From an uncultured Lachnospiraceae bacterium (GTDB taxonomy: Bacteria; Bacillota; Clostridia; Lachnospirales; Lachnospiraceae): a stretch of 64,000 bases of DNA. Within the stretch, counting starts at the first letter, position 1; each line of letters begins with the position of its first letter. This document shows, piece after piece, positions 17,688 through 25,809 of this stretch. The notes below the pieces were generated by a model. The model was not told the origin of the DNA and did no database searches. It worked only from the letters and a program-made list of their open reading frames with translations. Both the position numbers and the translations under genes were made by a program. The stretch lies in assembly GCA_947566645.1 (NCBI GenBank), contig CANOKL010000003.1, positions 124,001 to 188,000 on the forward strand. The letters run 5' to 3'.

Positions 17688-18389
17688 TTGACCGGTAAGA
17701 CAAAGAAAGCTTATATTAAAGGATTTTCCAGACGGGACTATATCCAGAAGGCTCATGAGCTGATTCAGCGTGAAGGAGTAAAGGCAATTTCCATCCGCCG
17801 GATTGCGAGGGAAATGGGGTGTTCATCGGCGAGCCTGTACCGCCATTTTGAGAGCTTGTCAGAGCTGTTGTACTATGCAGAACTCAGGACGCTTACAACC
17901 TATATATTGAGGCTGAATGAGGGAGAGAAAAAGTGGAGGAATCCATGGGACACCTATATGGGAGTATGGGACTGCTACAGCCGGGAGGCGTTTGCCAATC
18001 CGGAAGCATATAATCTGCTTTTTTTTGAGTTTACCAATGAGAAGCTGAAGGATTCGATTATTGAGTATTATAATATGTTCCCGGAGGATATTAAGGGGAC
18101 GAGCCATATTTTCTGGACCATGCTTAAGTGTGCGGATTTTATGGGACGAGATTATGAGATGTGTAAGAAATGTATCAGGGAGGGAGTTATAACTGAGGAG
18201 AATGCAGTACAGCTTAACCGGATTGCCTGCCTTCTGTTCAAAGGATATTTTTTTACGGTTTTAAGGGATGGGATAATGCCGGAGGAGATTGATGAAAGGG
18301 TAGGTCAGTATACGTCGGACCTGGAGATGGCGGTTCATACACTTGCACTGGATATGAAGGACTATAAGGCCTTGTGGAGAAACCCATAG
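17688..18389 (+). CDS. TetR-family transcriptional regulator
   Basis: 233 aa starting at TTG 17688 (GGGGGAAGGAAA just upstream; no ATG fits). The N-terminal helix-turn-helix (about residues 12-60: YIQKAHELIQREGVKAISIR, then SSASLYRHFESLSELL) is typical TetR; the rest is a helical ligand/dimer domain. It lies 25 bases after grdX, so the two are probably cotranscribed. It is the likely controller of the grd promoter, where two copies of TGTTATCGCGATTA occur, perhaps sensing the amine substrate. No second obvious copy of that motif was found in front of its own unit. Confidence 0.85.
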   Translation: MTGKTKKAYIKGFSRRDYIQKAHELIQREGVKAISIRRIAREMGCSSASLYRHFESLSELLYYAELRTLTTYILRLNEGEKKWRNPWDTYMGVWDCYSREAFANPEAYNLLFFEFTNEKLKDSIIEYYNMFPEDIKGTSHIFWTMLKCADFMGRDYEMCKKCIREGVITEENAVQLNRIACLLFKGYFFTVLRDGIMPEEIDERVGQYTSDLEMAVHTLALDMKDYKALWRNP

Positions 18390-18399
18390 TAACAAAAAC

Positions 18400-18430
18400 G
18401 TGACTATGAGCGGACGGCGTTACTGTTCAC
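18400..18430. repeat. GTTACT-type short repeat, imperfect copy
   Basis: GTGACTATGAGCGGACGG is shared (one base different) with the palindrome at 43518-43554. It continues into GTTACTGTTCAC, the reverse complement of bases found at 18752-18763, so inverted copies flank the SAM riboswitch. Confidence 0.45.
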
Positions 18431-18473
18431 AGGTCAGGAATGAGGGGCAGTTTTTGCGTAGCAAAACTCGGGC

Positions 18474-18502
18474 TTGACATATCTTGCGGGAAGGTGTAGA
18501 GT
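18474..18502 (+). promoter_or_regulatory. Promoter of the metK leader
   Basis: TTGACA (18474-18479), 17-base spacer, TAGAGT (18497-18502), about 33 bases ahead of the riboswitch. Confidence 0.7.
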
Positions 18503-18534
18503 AATCTATGTAGAAAACAAATAAATATCAGACT

Positions 18535-18640
18535 TTCTCTTATTCAGAGCAGTGGAGATACAAAGGATCTGTGAAGCTGCGGCAACCCCGGCAGGCCGGA
18601 AGGTGCCAACCTGAGCGAGTAATCGAACAATAAGAGGATT
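18535..18640 (+). promoter_or_regulatory. SAM-I (S-box) riboswitch
   Basis: The outer stem is CTCTTATT against AATAAGAG. Inside are the S-box landmarks: AGAGCAGTGGAG, GAAGCTGCGGCAACC, GGAAGGTGCCAACCTGAGCGA. It sits in the metK leader and is followed by a terminator. Family knowledge: SAM binding favours the terminator, shutting off metK. Confidence 0.93.
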
Positions 18641-18655
18641 GATTATGTAAAGATA

Positions 18656-18683
18656 AACAGTCCGCTTATGGCGGGCTGTTTTT
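18656..18683 (+). terminator. Riboswitch-controlled terminator
   Basis: ACAGTCCGC pairs with GCGGGCTGT across a short loop, followed by TTTTT. It is placed between the riboswitch and metK. Confidence 0.85.
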
Positions 18684-18745
18684 ACGTGATATACACGAAT
18701 CTTACTGGGATATAAAACCCTCGGGGAGAAAGCTGAGAGAAAAAG

Positions 18746-18763
18746 GTTACTGTGAACAGTAAC
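18746..18763. repeat. Short palindrome in the metK leader
   Basis: GTTACTGTGAACAGTAAC, an 8+8 palindrome ten or so bases before the metK ribosome binding site AAAGGGG. It may be a relative of the GTTACT repeats at 18400 and 43518, or an RNA hairpin controlling access to the site. Confidence 0.5.
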
Positions 18764-18785
18764 AGAAAAAGAAAGGGGAATTTTT

Positions 18786-19973
18786 ATGGAAAGATATCTA
18801 TTTACTTCAGAATCCGTCACAGAAGGGCATCCAGATAAGATGTGCGACCAGATCTCAGATGCGATACTTGACGCTCTTATGGAGAAGGATCCCATGAGCC
18901 GTGTGGCATGTGAGACAAGCACCACGACAGGGCTTGTGCTTGTAATGGGTGAAATCACGACAAACGCCTATGTGGACATTCAGAAAATTGTCAGGGATAC
19001 GGTGCGCGAGATTGGCTACACGAGAGCGAAGTATGGCTTTGATGCAGAGACCTGCGGCGTTATGGTTGTTTTGGATGAGCAGTCCTCAGATATTGCCATG
19101 GGCGTGGATAAGGCGCTGGAAGCAAAGGAAAATAAGATGTCAGAGGAAGAGATTGAAGCCATCGGCGCAGGGGACCAGGGCATGATGTTTGGCTATGCTT
19201 CGGATGAGACACCGGAGCTTATGCCCTATCCGATCGCCCTGGCTCACAAGCTTTCCAGAAGGCTGACTGAGATCAGAAAGGACGGTACGCTCACCTATTT
19301 AAGGCCGGATGGAAAGACGCAGGTTACAGTGGAGTATGACGAGGCGGGTATTCCGAAGCGTCTGGATGCGGTTGTTCTGTCCACGCAGCATGACCCGGAT
19401 GTAACACAGGAGCAGATTCACGAGGATATTAAAAAATATGTATTTGACGCAGTGATTCCGGAGGGAATGGTGGATGAGAATACAAAATTCTTCATCAATC
19501 CTACAGGCCGTTTTGTAATCGGCGGGCCTCACGGCGACAGCGGACTTACAGGCCGTAAGATTATTGTGGATACTTATGGCGGCATGGCACGTCACGGCGG
19601 CGGTGCATTTTCAGGAAAGGACTGCACCAAGGTAGACCGTTCCGCAGCCTATGCGGCACGTTATGTGGCAAAGAATATCGTGGCGGCAGGTCTTGCAAAG
19701 AAGTGTGAGATTCAGCTTTCCTATGCGATTGGCGTCGCACACCCCACATCTATTATGGTGGACACATTTGGAACCGGGAAGGTGTCAGATGAAAAGCTGG
19801 TAGAGATTATCCGCGAGAATTTTGACCTTCGCCCGGCAGGAATTATTCAGATGCTGGATCTCCGGAGGCCAATCTACAAACAGACAGCAGCATACGGACA
19901 TTTTGGACGTACAGACGTGGATCTTTCCTGGGAAAGGACAGATAAGGCAGAAGTCCTGAAGGCATATCTGTAG
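18786..19973 (+). CDS. metK: S-adenosylmethionine synthetase
   Basis: 395 aa, full length. It makes SAM from methionine and ATP in the cytoplasm. Motifs: [20 protein letters not shown] at the N-terminus (ATP/Mg His and Asp), [12 protein letters not shown] (the hexapeptide), FIIGG-type segment [17 protein letters not shown], and the P-loop-like [26 protein letters not shown] precedes ATG 18786. Expression is controlled by the SAM-I riboswitch and terminator immediately upstream. Followed by a strong terminator. Confidence 0.97.
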   Translation: MERYLFTSESVTEGHPDKMCDQISDAILDALMEKDPMSRVACETSTTTGLVLVMGEITTNAYVDIQKIVRDTVREIGYTRAKYGFDAETCGVMVVLDEQSSDIAMGVDKALEAKENKMSEEEIEAIGAGDQGMMFGYASDETPELMPYPIALAHKLSRRLTEIRKDGTLTYLRPDGKTQVTVEYDEAGIPKRLDAVVLSTQHDPDVTQEQIHEDIKKYVFDAVIPEGMVDENTKFFINPTGRFVIGGPHGDSGLTGRKIIVDTYGGMARHGGGAFSGKDCTKVDRSAAYAARYVAKNIVAAGLAKKCEIQLSYAIGVAHPTSIMVDTFGTGKVSDEKLVEIIRENFDLRPAGIIQMLDLRRPIYKQTAAYGHFGRTDVDLSWERTDKAEVLKAYL

Positions 19974-20008
19974 AATGCCAGTTCTATTTATAAAATTTTA
20001 ATAAAAGT

Positions 20009-20041
20009 TTATGGGCGCTTTCGTGTGGGGCGCCTTTTTTC
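20009..20041 (+). terminator. Terminator after metK
   Basis: GGGCGC and GCGCC flank a short loop and are followed by TTTTTT. It separates metK from the histidine kinase. Confidence 0.8.
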
Positions 20042-20072
20042 GTGCTATACTTTACTCACGGAGGATGCGATT

Positions 20073-21569
20073 ATGAAGTTCAAAACCAGATTAATAATAG
20101 CATTTTTTACAATTATTCTGATTCCTGCCGCATTGTCTGCTGCTATGATTATGGTTTTGGGGCGCTACCAGATTGGCGCGATTGATAAAGCCTATGGTAT
20201 TACAGGCACAACGGTGGAGAGCCTGTCGAATCCCATGCAGGTCCTGTCAAGAGTGACAGAGAAGCCCTACCATGAGCTTGAGGAGATCGCCCGTTATAAA
20301 CCAGGAGATCTTGAGGATGCGACGCTGCTTGAAGAGTTTAACCAGAAGCTTGTGGGAAAGAAGGCATATCTTCTAGTCCGTAAGGGCAGGACGCTTGTAT
20401 ACCTGGGAACCGGTTCCCAGGAGGTGGAGAAGGTTGCCGCACAGCTTCCAGGGTATGGCGAATCCGATATTACGTCGGAGAATGGCATTTACCTCGGAGG
20501 GGAGGCGCAGGCGCTTGTAAAGCAGATTGATTTCATATATCCGGGAGGAGAGGAAGGAAGCGCATTCATAATAACGGATGTCGGCAATGTCATACCAGAG
20601 GTGGAGCAGTTTTTTGTAGACATGCTGCTGTGCGTGCTGATTGTGCTTGTGCTGACAGCCCTGGGGCTGATCTTCTGGATCTATAAGGGGGTCATGCGTC
20701 CGGTGGAGAAGATGCAGGTTGCTGCGGGAAATATAAAAGAAGGGAATCTGGACTTTGAACTAAGCCCGGATTCTGACGATGAACTGGGGCAGCTCTGCAT
20801 GAGCCTGGAGGATATGCGCAGAAGGCTTAAGGACAATGCAGAGGAAAAGGTTGAATTTGACAGGGAGAATAAAGAACTGATCAGCAACATTTCCCATGAT
20901 CTTAAGACACCTGTGACTACAATCAAGGGATACGCGGAAGGAATTATGGACGGCGTGGCAGACACACCGGAAAAGATTGAAAAATATGTCCGCACCATTT
21001 ATAATAAGGCAAATGAGATGGATCTGCTCATTAATGAGCTGACCCTGTATTCAAAGATTGATACAAACCGGATCCCATATGATTTCAGCATTCTGTCGGT
21101 AAATGATTATTTCAGCGACTGTTCCGAGGAGCTGTACCTGGAGCTTGAGGCAAAGAATGTGGAGTTTGGGTATTTTAATTATGTGGATCCAGAGGTGAAG
21201 GTAATCGCAGACGCAGAGCAGATCAAACGGGTGATTCATAATATTATTAATAATTCTACAAAATATATGGATAAGCCCCGGGCGAAGATTAACCTGCGGG
21301 TGAAGGATGTAGGAGACTTTGTGCAGGTAGAGCTTGAAGATAATGGAAAAGGAATCGCGGCAAAGGATCTGCCGAATATATTTGACCGGTTTTACCGGGC
21401 CGATACATCGAGAAATTCTTCCAAGGGCGGAAGCGGAATCGGGCTTTCCATTGTGAAGAAGATTATAGAAGAACACGGGGGCAAGATATGGGCGACCAGC
21501 AGGGAGAATACCGGGACGACCATGTACTTTGTCCTCAGGAAGTATCAGGAGGTGCCAGTACATGAATAG
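20073..21569 (+). CDS. Sensor histidine kinase
   Basis: 498 aa. The N-terminal membrane helix (about 7-29) and a second (about 185-208) bracket an extracytoplasmic sensing domain of about 155 residues. Then come a HAMP linker, HisKA with the phospho-acceptor His in NISHDLKTPVT, and HATPase_c with N box (IHNIINNSTKY), G1 (DNGKGI) and G2 (GGSGIGLSI). GGAGG before ATG 20073 decides the start; an upstream frame from 20025 runs into the metK terminator. It overlaps the response regulator gene by eight bases, so the two are translationally coupled. The stimulus is unknown. Confidence 0.93.
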   Translation: MKFKTRLIIAFFTIILIPAALSAAMIMVLGRYQIGAIDKAYGITGTTVESLSNPMQVLSRVTEKPYHELEEIARYKPGDLEDATLLEEFNQKLVGKKAYLLVRKGRTLVYLGTGSQEVEKVAAQLPGYGESDITSENGIYLGGEAQALVKQIDFIYPGGEEGSAFIITDVGNVIPEVEQFFVDMLLCVLIVLVLTALGLIFWIYKGVMRPVEKMQVAAGNIKEGNLDFELSPDSDDELGQLCMSLEDMRRRLKDNAEEKVEFDRENKELISNISHDLKTPVTTIKGYAEGIMDGVADTPEKIEKYVRTIYNKANEMDLLINELTLYSKIDTNRIPYDFSILSVNDYFSDCSEELYLELEAKNVEFGYFNYVDPEVKVIADAEQIKRVIHNIINNSTKYMDKPRAKINLRVKDVGDFVQVELEDNGKGIAAKDLPNIFDRFYRADTSRNSSKGGSGIGLSIVKKIIEEHGGKIWATSRENTGTTMYFVLRKYQEVPVHE

Positions 21570-22251
21570 GATTTTGATTGTGGAGGATGAAGAGACAATC
21601 GCAGATTTGGAGAAGGACTATCTGGAGCTTAGCGGGTTTGAAGTAAAGGTGGCAAATGACGGGGAGGCCGGGCTTAAGGAAGCGCTGAATGGAGATTACA
21701 ACCTGTTTATCCTGGATCTGATGCTCCCGGGAGTGGACGGCTTCGAGATCTGCCGGAAGATCCGGGATGAAAAAAATACGCCGATTATCATGGTATCTGC
21801 AAAGAAGGATGACATTGATAAAATCCGGGGCCTGGGACTTGGCGCAGATGATTACATGACCAAGCCTTTTAGTCCCAGCGAGCTGGTGGCAAGAGTCAAA
21901 GCCCACCTGGCAAGATATGACCGCCTGACAGGAAGCGCGGTTTCCAAGAATAACGTCATAGAGATCCGCGGCCTCAAGATCGACACGACCGCAAGAAGAG
22001 TGTGGATCAACGGCGAAGAAAAGGCCTTCACCACAAAGGAGTTTGATCTTCTGACCTTCCTGGCAGGACATCCGAACCATGTGTATACAAAAGAAGAGCT
22101 GTTCCGGGAGATCTGGGATATGGAATCAATCGGAGACATCGCGACAGTGACAGTGCATATTAAGAAGATCCGCGAGAAGGTGGAGATGGACACCTCGAAC
22201 CCACAATATATTGAGACAATATGGGGAGTCGGGTATCGGTTTAAAATGTAG
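21562..22251 (+). CDS. OmpR/PhoB-type response regulator
   Basis: 229 aa. The receiver domain (1-120) has the acidic pair in VEDEE, the phosphorylated Asp in FILDLMLPG and Lys in YMTKPFSP. The C-terminal winged helix (about 130-228) has TTKEFDLLTFLAGHP and the VTVHIKKIREK recognition region. AGGAGG lies inside the end of the kinase gene. It forms a pair with the upstream kinase; the target genes are not evident. A REP-like palindrome starts four bases after its stop. Confidence 0.95.
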   Translation: MNRILIVEDEETIADLEKDYLELSGFEVKVANDGEAGLKEALNGDYNLFILDLMLPGVDGFEICRKIRDEKNTPIIMVSAKKDDIDKIRGLGLGADDYMTKPFSPSELVARVKAHLARYDRLTGSAVSKNNVIEIRGLKIDTTARRVWINGEEKAFTTKEFDLLTFLAGHPNHVYTKEELFREIWDMESIGDIATVTVHIKKIREKVEMDTSNPQYIETIWGVGYRFKM

Positions 22252-22254
22252 CAA

Positions 22255-22294
22255 ATTGGGGACGGGGTATTTTTAAAAATACCCCGTCCCCAAT
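22255..22294. repeat. REP-like palindrome copy 5, between convergent genes
   Basis: A perfect 40-base palindrome. It lies after the response regulator (plus strand), and its left half supplies the stop codon and last residues of the minus-strand kinase-like gene. Confidence 0.92.
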
Positions 22295-23394
22295 GGCGTT
22301 TTTGGCTGTCCGTCGCGCTGTCTCCAGATATCGCCCACCGCGAGATAGTCGATCTGTCCGGTGTCCATATAGTGAAACAGCAGTTCCTTCATACGTTGTC
22401 CCCATGTATCCCGGATGCCGTCTTTCACGCCCCAGTAGGATTCTGACAGTTCTAGGAGGCGGCAGCCTGCAAGGAAGTCGATGGATTTTTCATCTGCAGG
22501 TGAGGATGGGGTGTACTTCCCTCCGTTTTCTTTGTAGCCTTTGAAGAAGGCGTTTTCTGCTTCCCGGAAGCATTCTGCGTCGTAATAATTAAAGAGAAAG
22601 AACCGGAATCCGTAGAATTCCAGAGCAGCAGGGGCGGCCTGTGCTGATTCCAGGTCAAAGTAACCAGTGGGGCGGCCCTGTTCGTCTGTGAAAAAGTTTT
22701 CCGCGTGCATGTCAGTAAATACAAGTACCGGAGGTGTCTGGTCCGCGCCGTAGATGGGGCGGAGTTCCTTAAGCTTCTTGTGGAAGAATTCTGTGACATG
22801 GGCGGTCTCATCTTCTGTAAAGACTCCTTTTTGCACGCATTTTTCAAGGCGCATGTCTACAACTTCAAGGAAACGGTCAGAAAAGTTATCCATATCTGGA
22901 GGATCAATGACATCGTCTTTCATAATGTTTCCGAAGGATGGAAAGGTAATATTCTGAATCTGTGCAAAGTCTCTGCCAAGATATTCCATACTGTCCAGGA
23001 ACCGTTTTTTTGAGAAGCCGCTTCTTACCATACATTCCTTCTGGGAGATGCCGGTCATGCGCTCCAGAAGGATAAACCTCCCGTGGGAGGAGTCATGGAT
23101 TCCGTACACCTCGGGGGTAGGGACGCCGGATTTCTCTTTAATCATGCGAAAGAGCCAGGCCTCCCGTTCCAGGGAAAGGATTCCGCCAAAAAGTGTGTCC
23201 CTGAAGGCATCTGACAGGCCGGCCTCCGTTTCCCGTATCTTTGCAAATTTCAGGATGGCAGGCCGGTTTTCCTCCAGCATGACGTCAAAGACAAAATGAT
23301 TAGAGCCCTCGTTAATCGGCTGTATCTTCACGGGCTTATACCCGAATTCCAGGAGGGCAGTCCTGGCCTGTCCGGCAGTTATGATCTGTGGCAT
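22273..23394 (-). CDS. APH-fold phosphotransferase (aminoglycoside/choline kinase-like)
   Basis: 373 aa. A protein-kinase-like small-molecule kinase of the APH family: an N-lobe with PAILKFAK, the catalytic-loop equivalent LVFTDMHAENFF (Asp and Asn present, first His of the usual HGD motif missing) and the metal-binding Asp in TGYFDLESAQ. The natural substrate is unknown; resistance is not implied. GAAGGAG precedes the start. It is the third gene of a minus-strand set with a tryptophanase-like lyase and a YheO/DauR-like regulator. Oddity: the last seven residues, PLGTGYF, and the TAA are encoded by the REP-like palindrome, so the original C-terminus was replaced or extended. Confidence 0.8.
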   Translation of the reverse strand: MPQIITAGQARTALLEFGYKPVKIQPINEGSNHFVFDVMLEENRPAILKFAKIRETEAGLSDAFRDTLFGGILSLEREAWLFRMIKEKSGVPTPEVYGIHDSSHGRFILLERMTGISQKECMVRSGFSKKRFLDSMEYLGRDFAQIQNITFPSFGNIMKDDVIDPPDMDNFSDRFLEVVDMRLEKCVQKGVFTEDETAHVTEFFHKKLKELRPIYGADQTPPVLVFTDMHAENFFTDEQGRPTGYFDLESAQAAPAALEFYGFRFFLFNYYDAECFREAENAFFKGYKENGGKYTPSSPADEKSIDFLAGCRLLELSESYWGVKDGIRDTWGQRMKELLFHYMDTGQIDYLAVGDIWRQRDGQPKTPLGTGYF

Positions 23395-23403
23395 ATAGGT
23401 TTA

Positions 23404-24060
23404 TCACTCCTTCTTCTCCAGCTGCTGGAGATAGCGGTAGATGGTTGCTTTTGAGCTCTTAAGCTTCTTTGCCACTTCAATAACCGAGCCCTTGGCAAGG
23501 AACACGCCCCGGCTGTCCATCTCCCGGATGACGGACAGCTTCTCGTCGGCATTCAGGCGGCTCGGGGGAGAATTGAAGCGTATGGTTGCCTCCTCCAGAA
23601 CCTTGTCGATCATCTCTGTGACAGACAAGGTGAGAGCCTCGTAGGACTGCTTCGGGGAGCTGTTTTTGCCAGAGGGCTTCAGCACATTATGCTCCTGCTC
23701 GCCGTTGATCAGAAGTTCCAGATAGCTGCGGATGTGTATGAGCTCGCCCACATTCTGGTTGATGGTAAGGAGACCCAGAAGAGAGTCCCCTTCCCGTATG
23801 AACATGGTGGCAGAGCGCATCTTTTCCCCCTTGGCAGACAGGGTCCGGTAATTAATATTGTAGGGAATGTCCTGGCACTCCGGATTTTTAATCAGGGCCT
23901 GCTGCATCTCGCTTAAAGGGGCTCCCGGGTAGTGGTTCGGATCCGCGGAATTTTCAACGTGAAGAATTTTCTGCGTGTCACAGAGGATAATTTCCACCTC
24001 TGTCCCTAAAAAAAGGGACAGAAATTCCATGATGGGGCGGTAGAGCTCAATGTTCAACAT
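23404..24060 (-). CDS. YheO/DauR-like transcriptional regulator (PAS + HTH)
   Basis: 218 aa. The N-terminal YheO-like PAS domain (about 1-115) is followed by a C-terminal helix-turn-helix (about 165-215: REMDSRGVFLAKGSVIEVAK then SKATIYRYLQQLEKK). DauR, a family member, controls D-amino-acid catabolism in Pseudomonas, so an amino-acid ligand is reasonable. It sits 51 bases after the tryptophanase-like gene on the same strand, and probably regulates it. Start supported by GGAGA upstream. Confidence 0.8.
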   Translation of the reverse strand: MLNIELYRPIMEFLSLFLGTEVEIILCDTQKILHVENSADPNHYPGAPLSEMQQALIKNPECQDIPYNINYRTLSAKGEKMRSATMFIREGDSLLGLLTINQNVGELIHIRSYLELLINGEQEHNVLKPSGKNSSPKQSYEALTLSVTEMIDKVLEEATIRFNSPPSRLNADEKLSVIREMDSRGVFLAKGSVIEVAKKLKSSKATIYRYLQQLEKKE

Positions 24061-24111
24061 AGCTTCTCCATTCTGCTGGGTAGTTCGTATATTTTTTATT
24101 TGTGCGCCTGT

Positions 24112-25497
24112 CTAAAGCAGTTCAAAGCCTGCGGTGAAGTGGCGCAGGGATGCTATGGAACCCTGGTGTACGATCTTCATGCCGCGGTACTGATCCCGTT
24201 TTTCGTAAATGTCGCCCAGCGCATTTGCGATTACATCCATATGACTGTTTGTGTAGACCCTGCGGTTAATGGCTATACGCATCGACTCAATCGCAGGATA
24301 GATGGGTTCCCCGGTCTCCTTGTCAAAGGCTCCGAAGGCGCAGGCGCCGATCTCCACGCAGCGGACTCCTGCTTCTTCGTAAAGGGCGCATACAAGGCGC
24401 TGGCTTGGGAATTCACTCTGCGGAATCTGTGGGAAGAAGCGCCGTCCATCTACATAGACGCCATGTCCGCCGGTTGGTTCAATGATCGGCACGCCGCGTT
24501 CTTTTAACTTTTCTCCAAGATAGGCGACCTGTCCGATTCTGTATTCCAGATAGTGCTCGTCGCACACTTCGCGCAAGCCTACTGCAAGAGCGTCCATATC
24601 ACGGCCGGACATTCCGCCATAGGTAATGAAGCCCTCATGCACAATGGCAAGCTGGTTAGCCTTCTCATAGACCTCTTTATTCCGAGTTACAAAGAGCCCG
24701 CCGATATTCACCAGTCCGTCCTTTTTGCTGCTCATGGTAGCTGTCTCACAGTAGCTGAACATCTCGCGGGTAATCTCCATAATGCTCTTGTCCTGATAGC
24801 CGGGCTCACGGGTCTTAATAAACCAGGCATTCTCGGCAAGGCGGGCACTATCCATAACAACCGGGATTCCGTATTGTCCTGCGAGTTTGCTGACCTCCCG
24901 GATATTCTCCATAGAAACAGGCTGTCCGCCGTTGTTGTTACAGGTAATGGTAATAATAACGACACAGATATTTTCCGCACCCTTCTCGTCAATCAGACGG
25001 CGCATCTTCTCAAGGTCAATATTTCCCTTAAAGGGTTCAGGGGCAGAGGCAGTATCCATGCCTGCGTCCGTGGCAAAATCTACCGGAAGACAGCCCATGA
25101 TCTCCGCATTTCCCCGGAAAGTATCAAAATGCATATTGCCAATGGCATAAGCGCCGGGGCGGCAGTAAATCTGCGTCATAATGTAGTCTGCCGCACGTCC
25201 CTGGTGTGTCGGCTGAACATAAGGCATGCCGAAAACCTCATGCACGGAATCCTCAAGACGGTAAAAGCTGCGGCAGCCCGCGTATGCCTCATCCCCAAGC
25301 ATAAGGGCGCTCCACTGCTCCTGGCTCATGGCGCTTGTGCCGCTGTCTGTGATGCAGTCTATGTAAACCTGCTCGGATTTCAGCCGGAATGCATTGTAAC
25401 CGGCTTCCTTAAGCCATTCCTGGCGCTGTGCCTTTGTGGACTTCGGGATGGACTCTACCATCTTGATTCGAAAGGGTTCTGCTGTCATGTACTTCAT
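24112..25497 (-). CDS. tnaA: Tryptophanase-type beta-eliminating lyase
   Basis: 461 aa, PLP-dependent. Tryptophanase splits Trp to indole, pyruvate and ammonia; the sister enzyme tyrosine phenol-lyase releases phenol. Seen: EPFRIK at the N-terminus, DSGTSAMS, GDEAYAG, PTHQGR, NNNGGQPVS, DSARLAENA, and the PLP-lysine region MSSKKDG. Near the C-terminus it has VRCVEIG, the form found in tryptophanase, where tyrosine phenol-lyase has RSMERG. I therefore favour tryptophanase. AAGGAGG decides the start at 25497. No TnaC-like leader (Trp codon peptide) and no tnaB transporter were found; the lyase is followed by a regulator and a kinase-like gene. Confidence 0.8.
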   Translation of the reverse strand: MKYMTAEPFRIKMVESIPKSTKAQRQEWLKEAGYNAFRLKSEQVYIDCITDSGTSAMSQEQWSALMLGDEAYAGCRSFYRLEDSVHEVFGMPYVQPTHQGRAADYIMTQIYCRPGAYAIGNMHFDTFRGNAEIMGCLPVDFATDAGMDTASAPEPFKGNIDLEKMRRLIDEKGAENICVVIITITCNNNGGQPVSMENIREVSKLAGQYGIPVVMDSARLAENAWFIKTREPGYQDKSIMEITREMFSYCETATMSSKKDGLVNIGGLFVTRNKEVYEKANQLAIVHEGFITYGGMSGRDMDALAVGLREVCDEHYLEYRIGQVAYLGEKLKERGVPIIEPTGGHGVYVDGRRFFPQIPQSEFPSQRLVCALYEEAGVRCVEIGACAFGAFDKETGEPIYPAIESMRIAINRRVYTNSHMDVIANALGDIYEKRDQYRGMKIVHQGSIASLRHFTAGFELL

Positions 25498-25576
25498 AAA
25501 AAACCTCCTTAAATTATAATATGATAACTGTTTTTTTGCAACGGCTTTCATATGGTGCACCGTTGAAATTGAGAAA

Positions 25577-25605
25577 ATTGTAGCACAATAAGAAAGATGT
25601 GTCAA
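25577..25605 (-). promoter_or_regulatory. Promoter of the tryptophanase gene
   Basis: Read on the minus strand: TTGACA, 17-base spacer, TACAAT, about 80 bases ahead of the start. The leader contains AACGG/CCGTT arms able to form a small hairpin. Confidence 0.75.
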
Positions 25606-25639
25606 TATAAGAAAAATGTATTTTTATTAAAAAAAATTC

Positions 25640-25668
25640 TTGACTAAGTAGGGAACGTAGGATATACT
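25640..25668 (+). promoter_or_regulatory. Promoter of the opp operon
   Basis: TTGACT (25640-25645), 17-base spacer, TATACT (25663-25668). It is divergent from and about 35 bases away from the tryptophanase promoter, so the two could share regulation. Confidence 0.75.
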
Positions 25669-25809
25669 CTAGTTAGATTCAACAAAAAAGCAGGTCAGAC
25701 ACCCATATAAGACATACAAAATGATAAAAAGCTTTTCAAAGGTATATGAGAGAGTTTGTACAGTTTTTTTGGAAATGATTCAAAAAAACAAAAAAGGAGG
25801 GAGCTGCGA

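Noticed and set aside
22273..23394. Aminoglycoside resistance gene
   Set aside because: Only the general APH fold is visible, the catalytic motif is altered and the context is amino-acid metabolism.
24553..25512. 319-aa plus-strand frame opposite the tryptophanase
   Set aside because: Antisense shadow; the minus-strand protein has full family motifs and a good ribosome site.
25498..25580. TnaC-like leader peptide before the tryptophanase
   Set aside because: The only short frame in the leader has no Trp codon, runs into the lyase frame and shows no TnaC motif.
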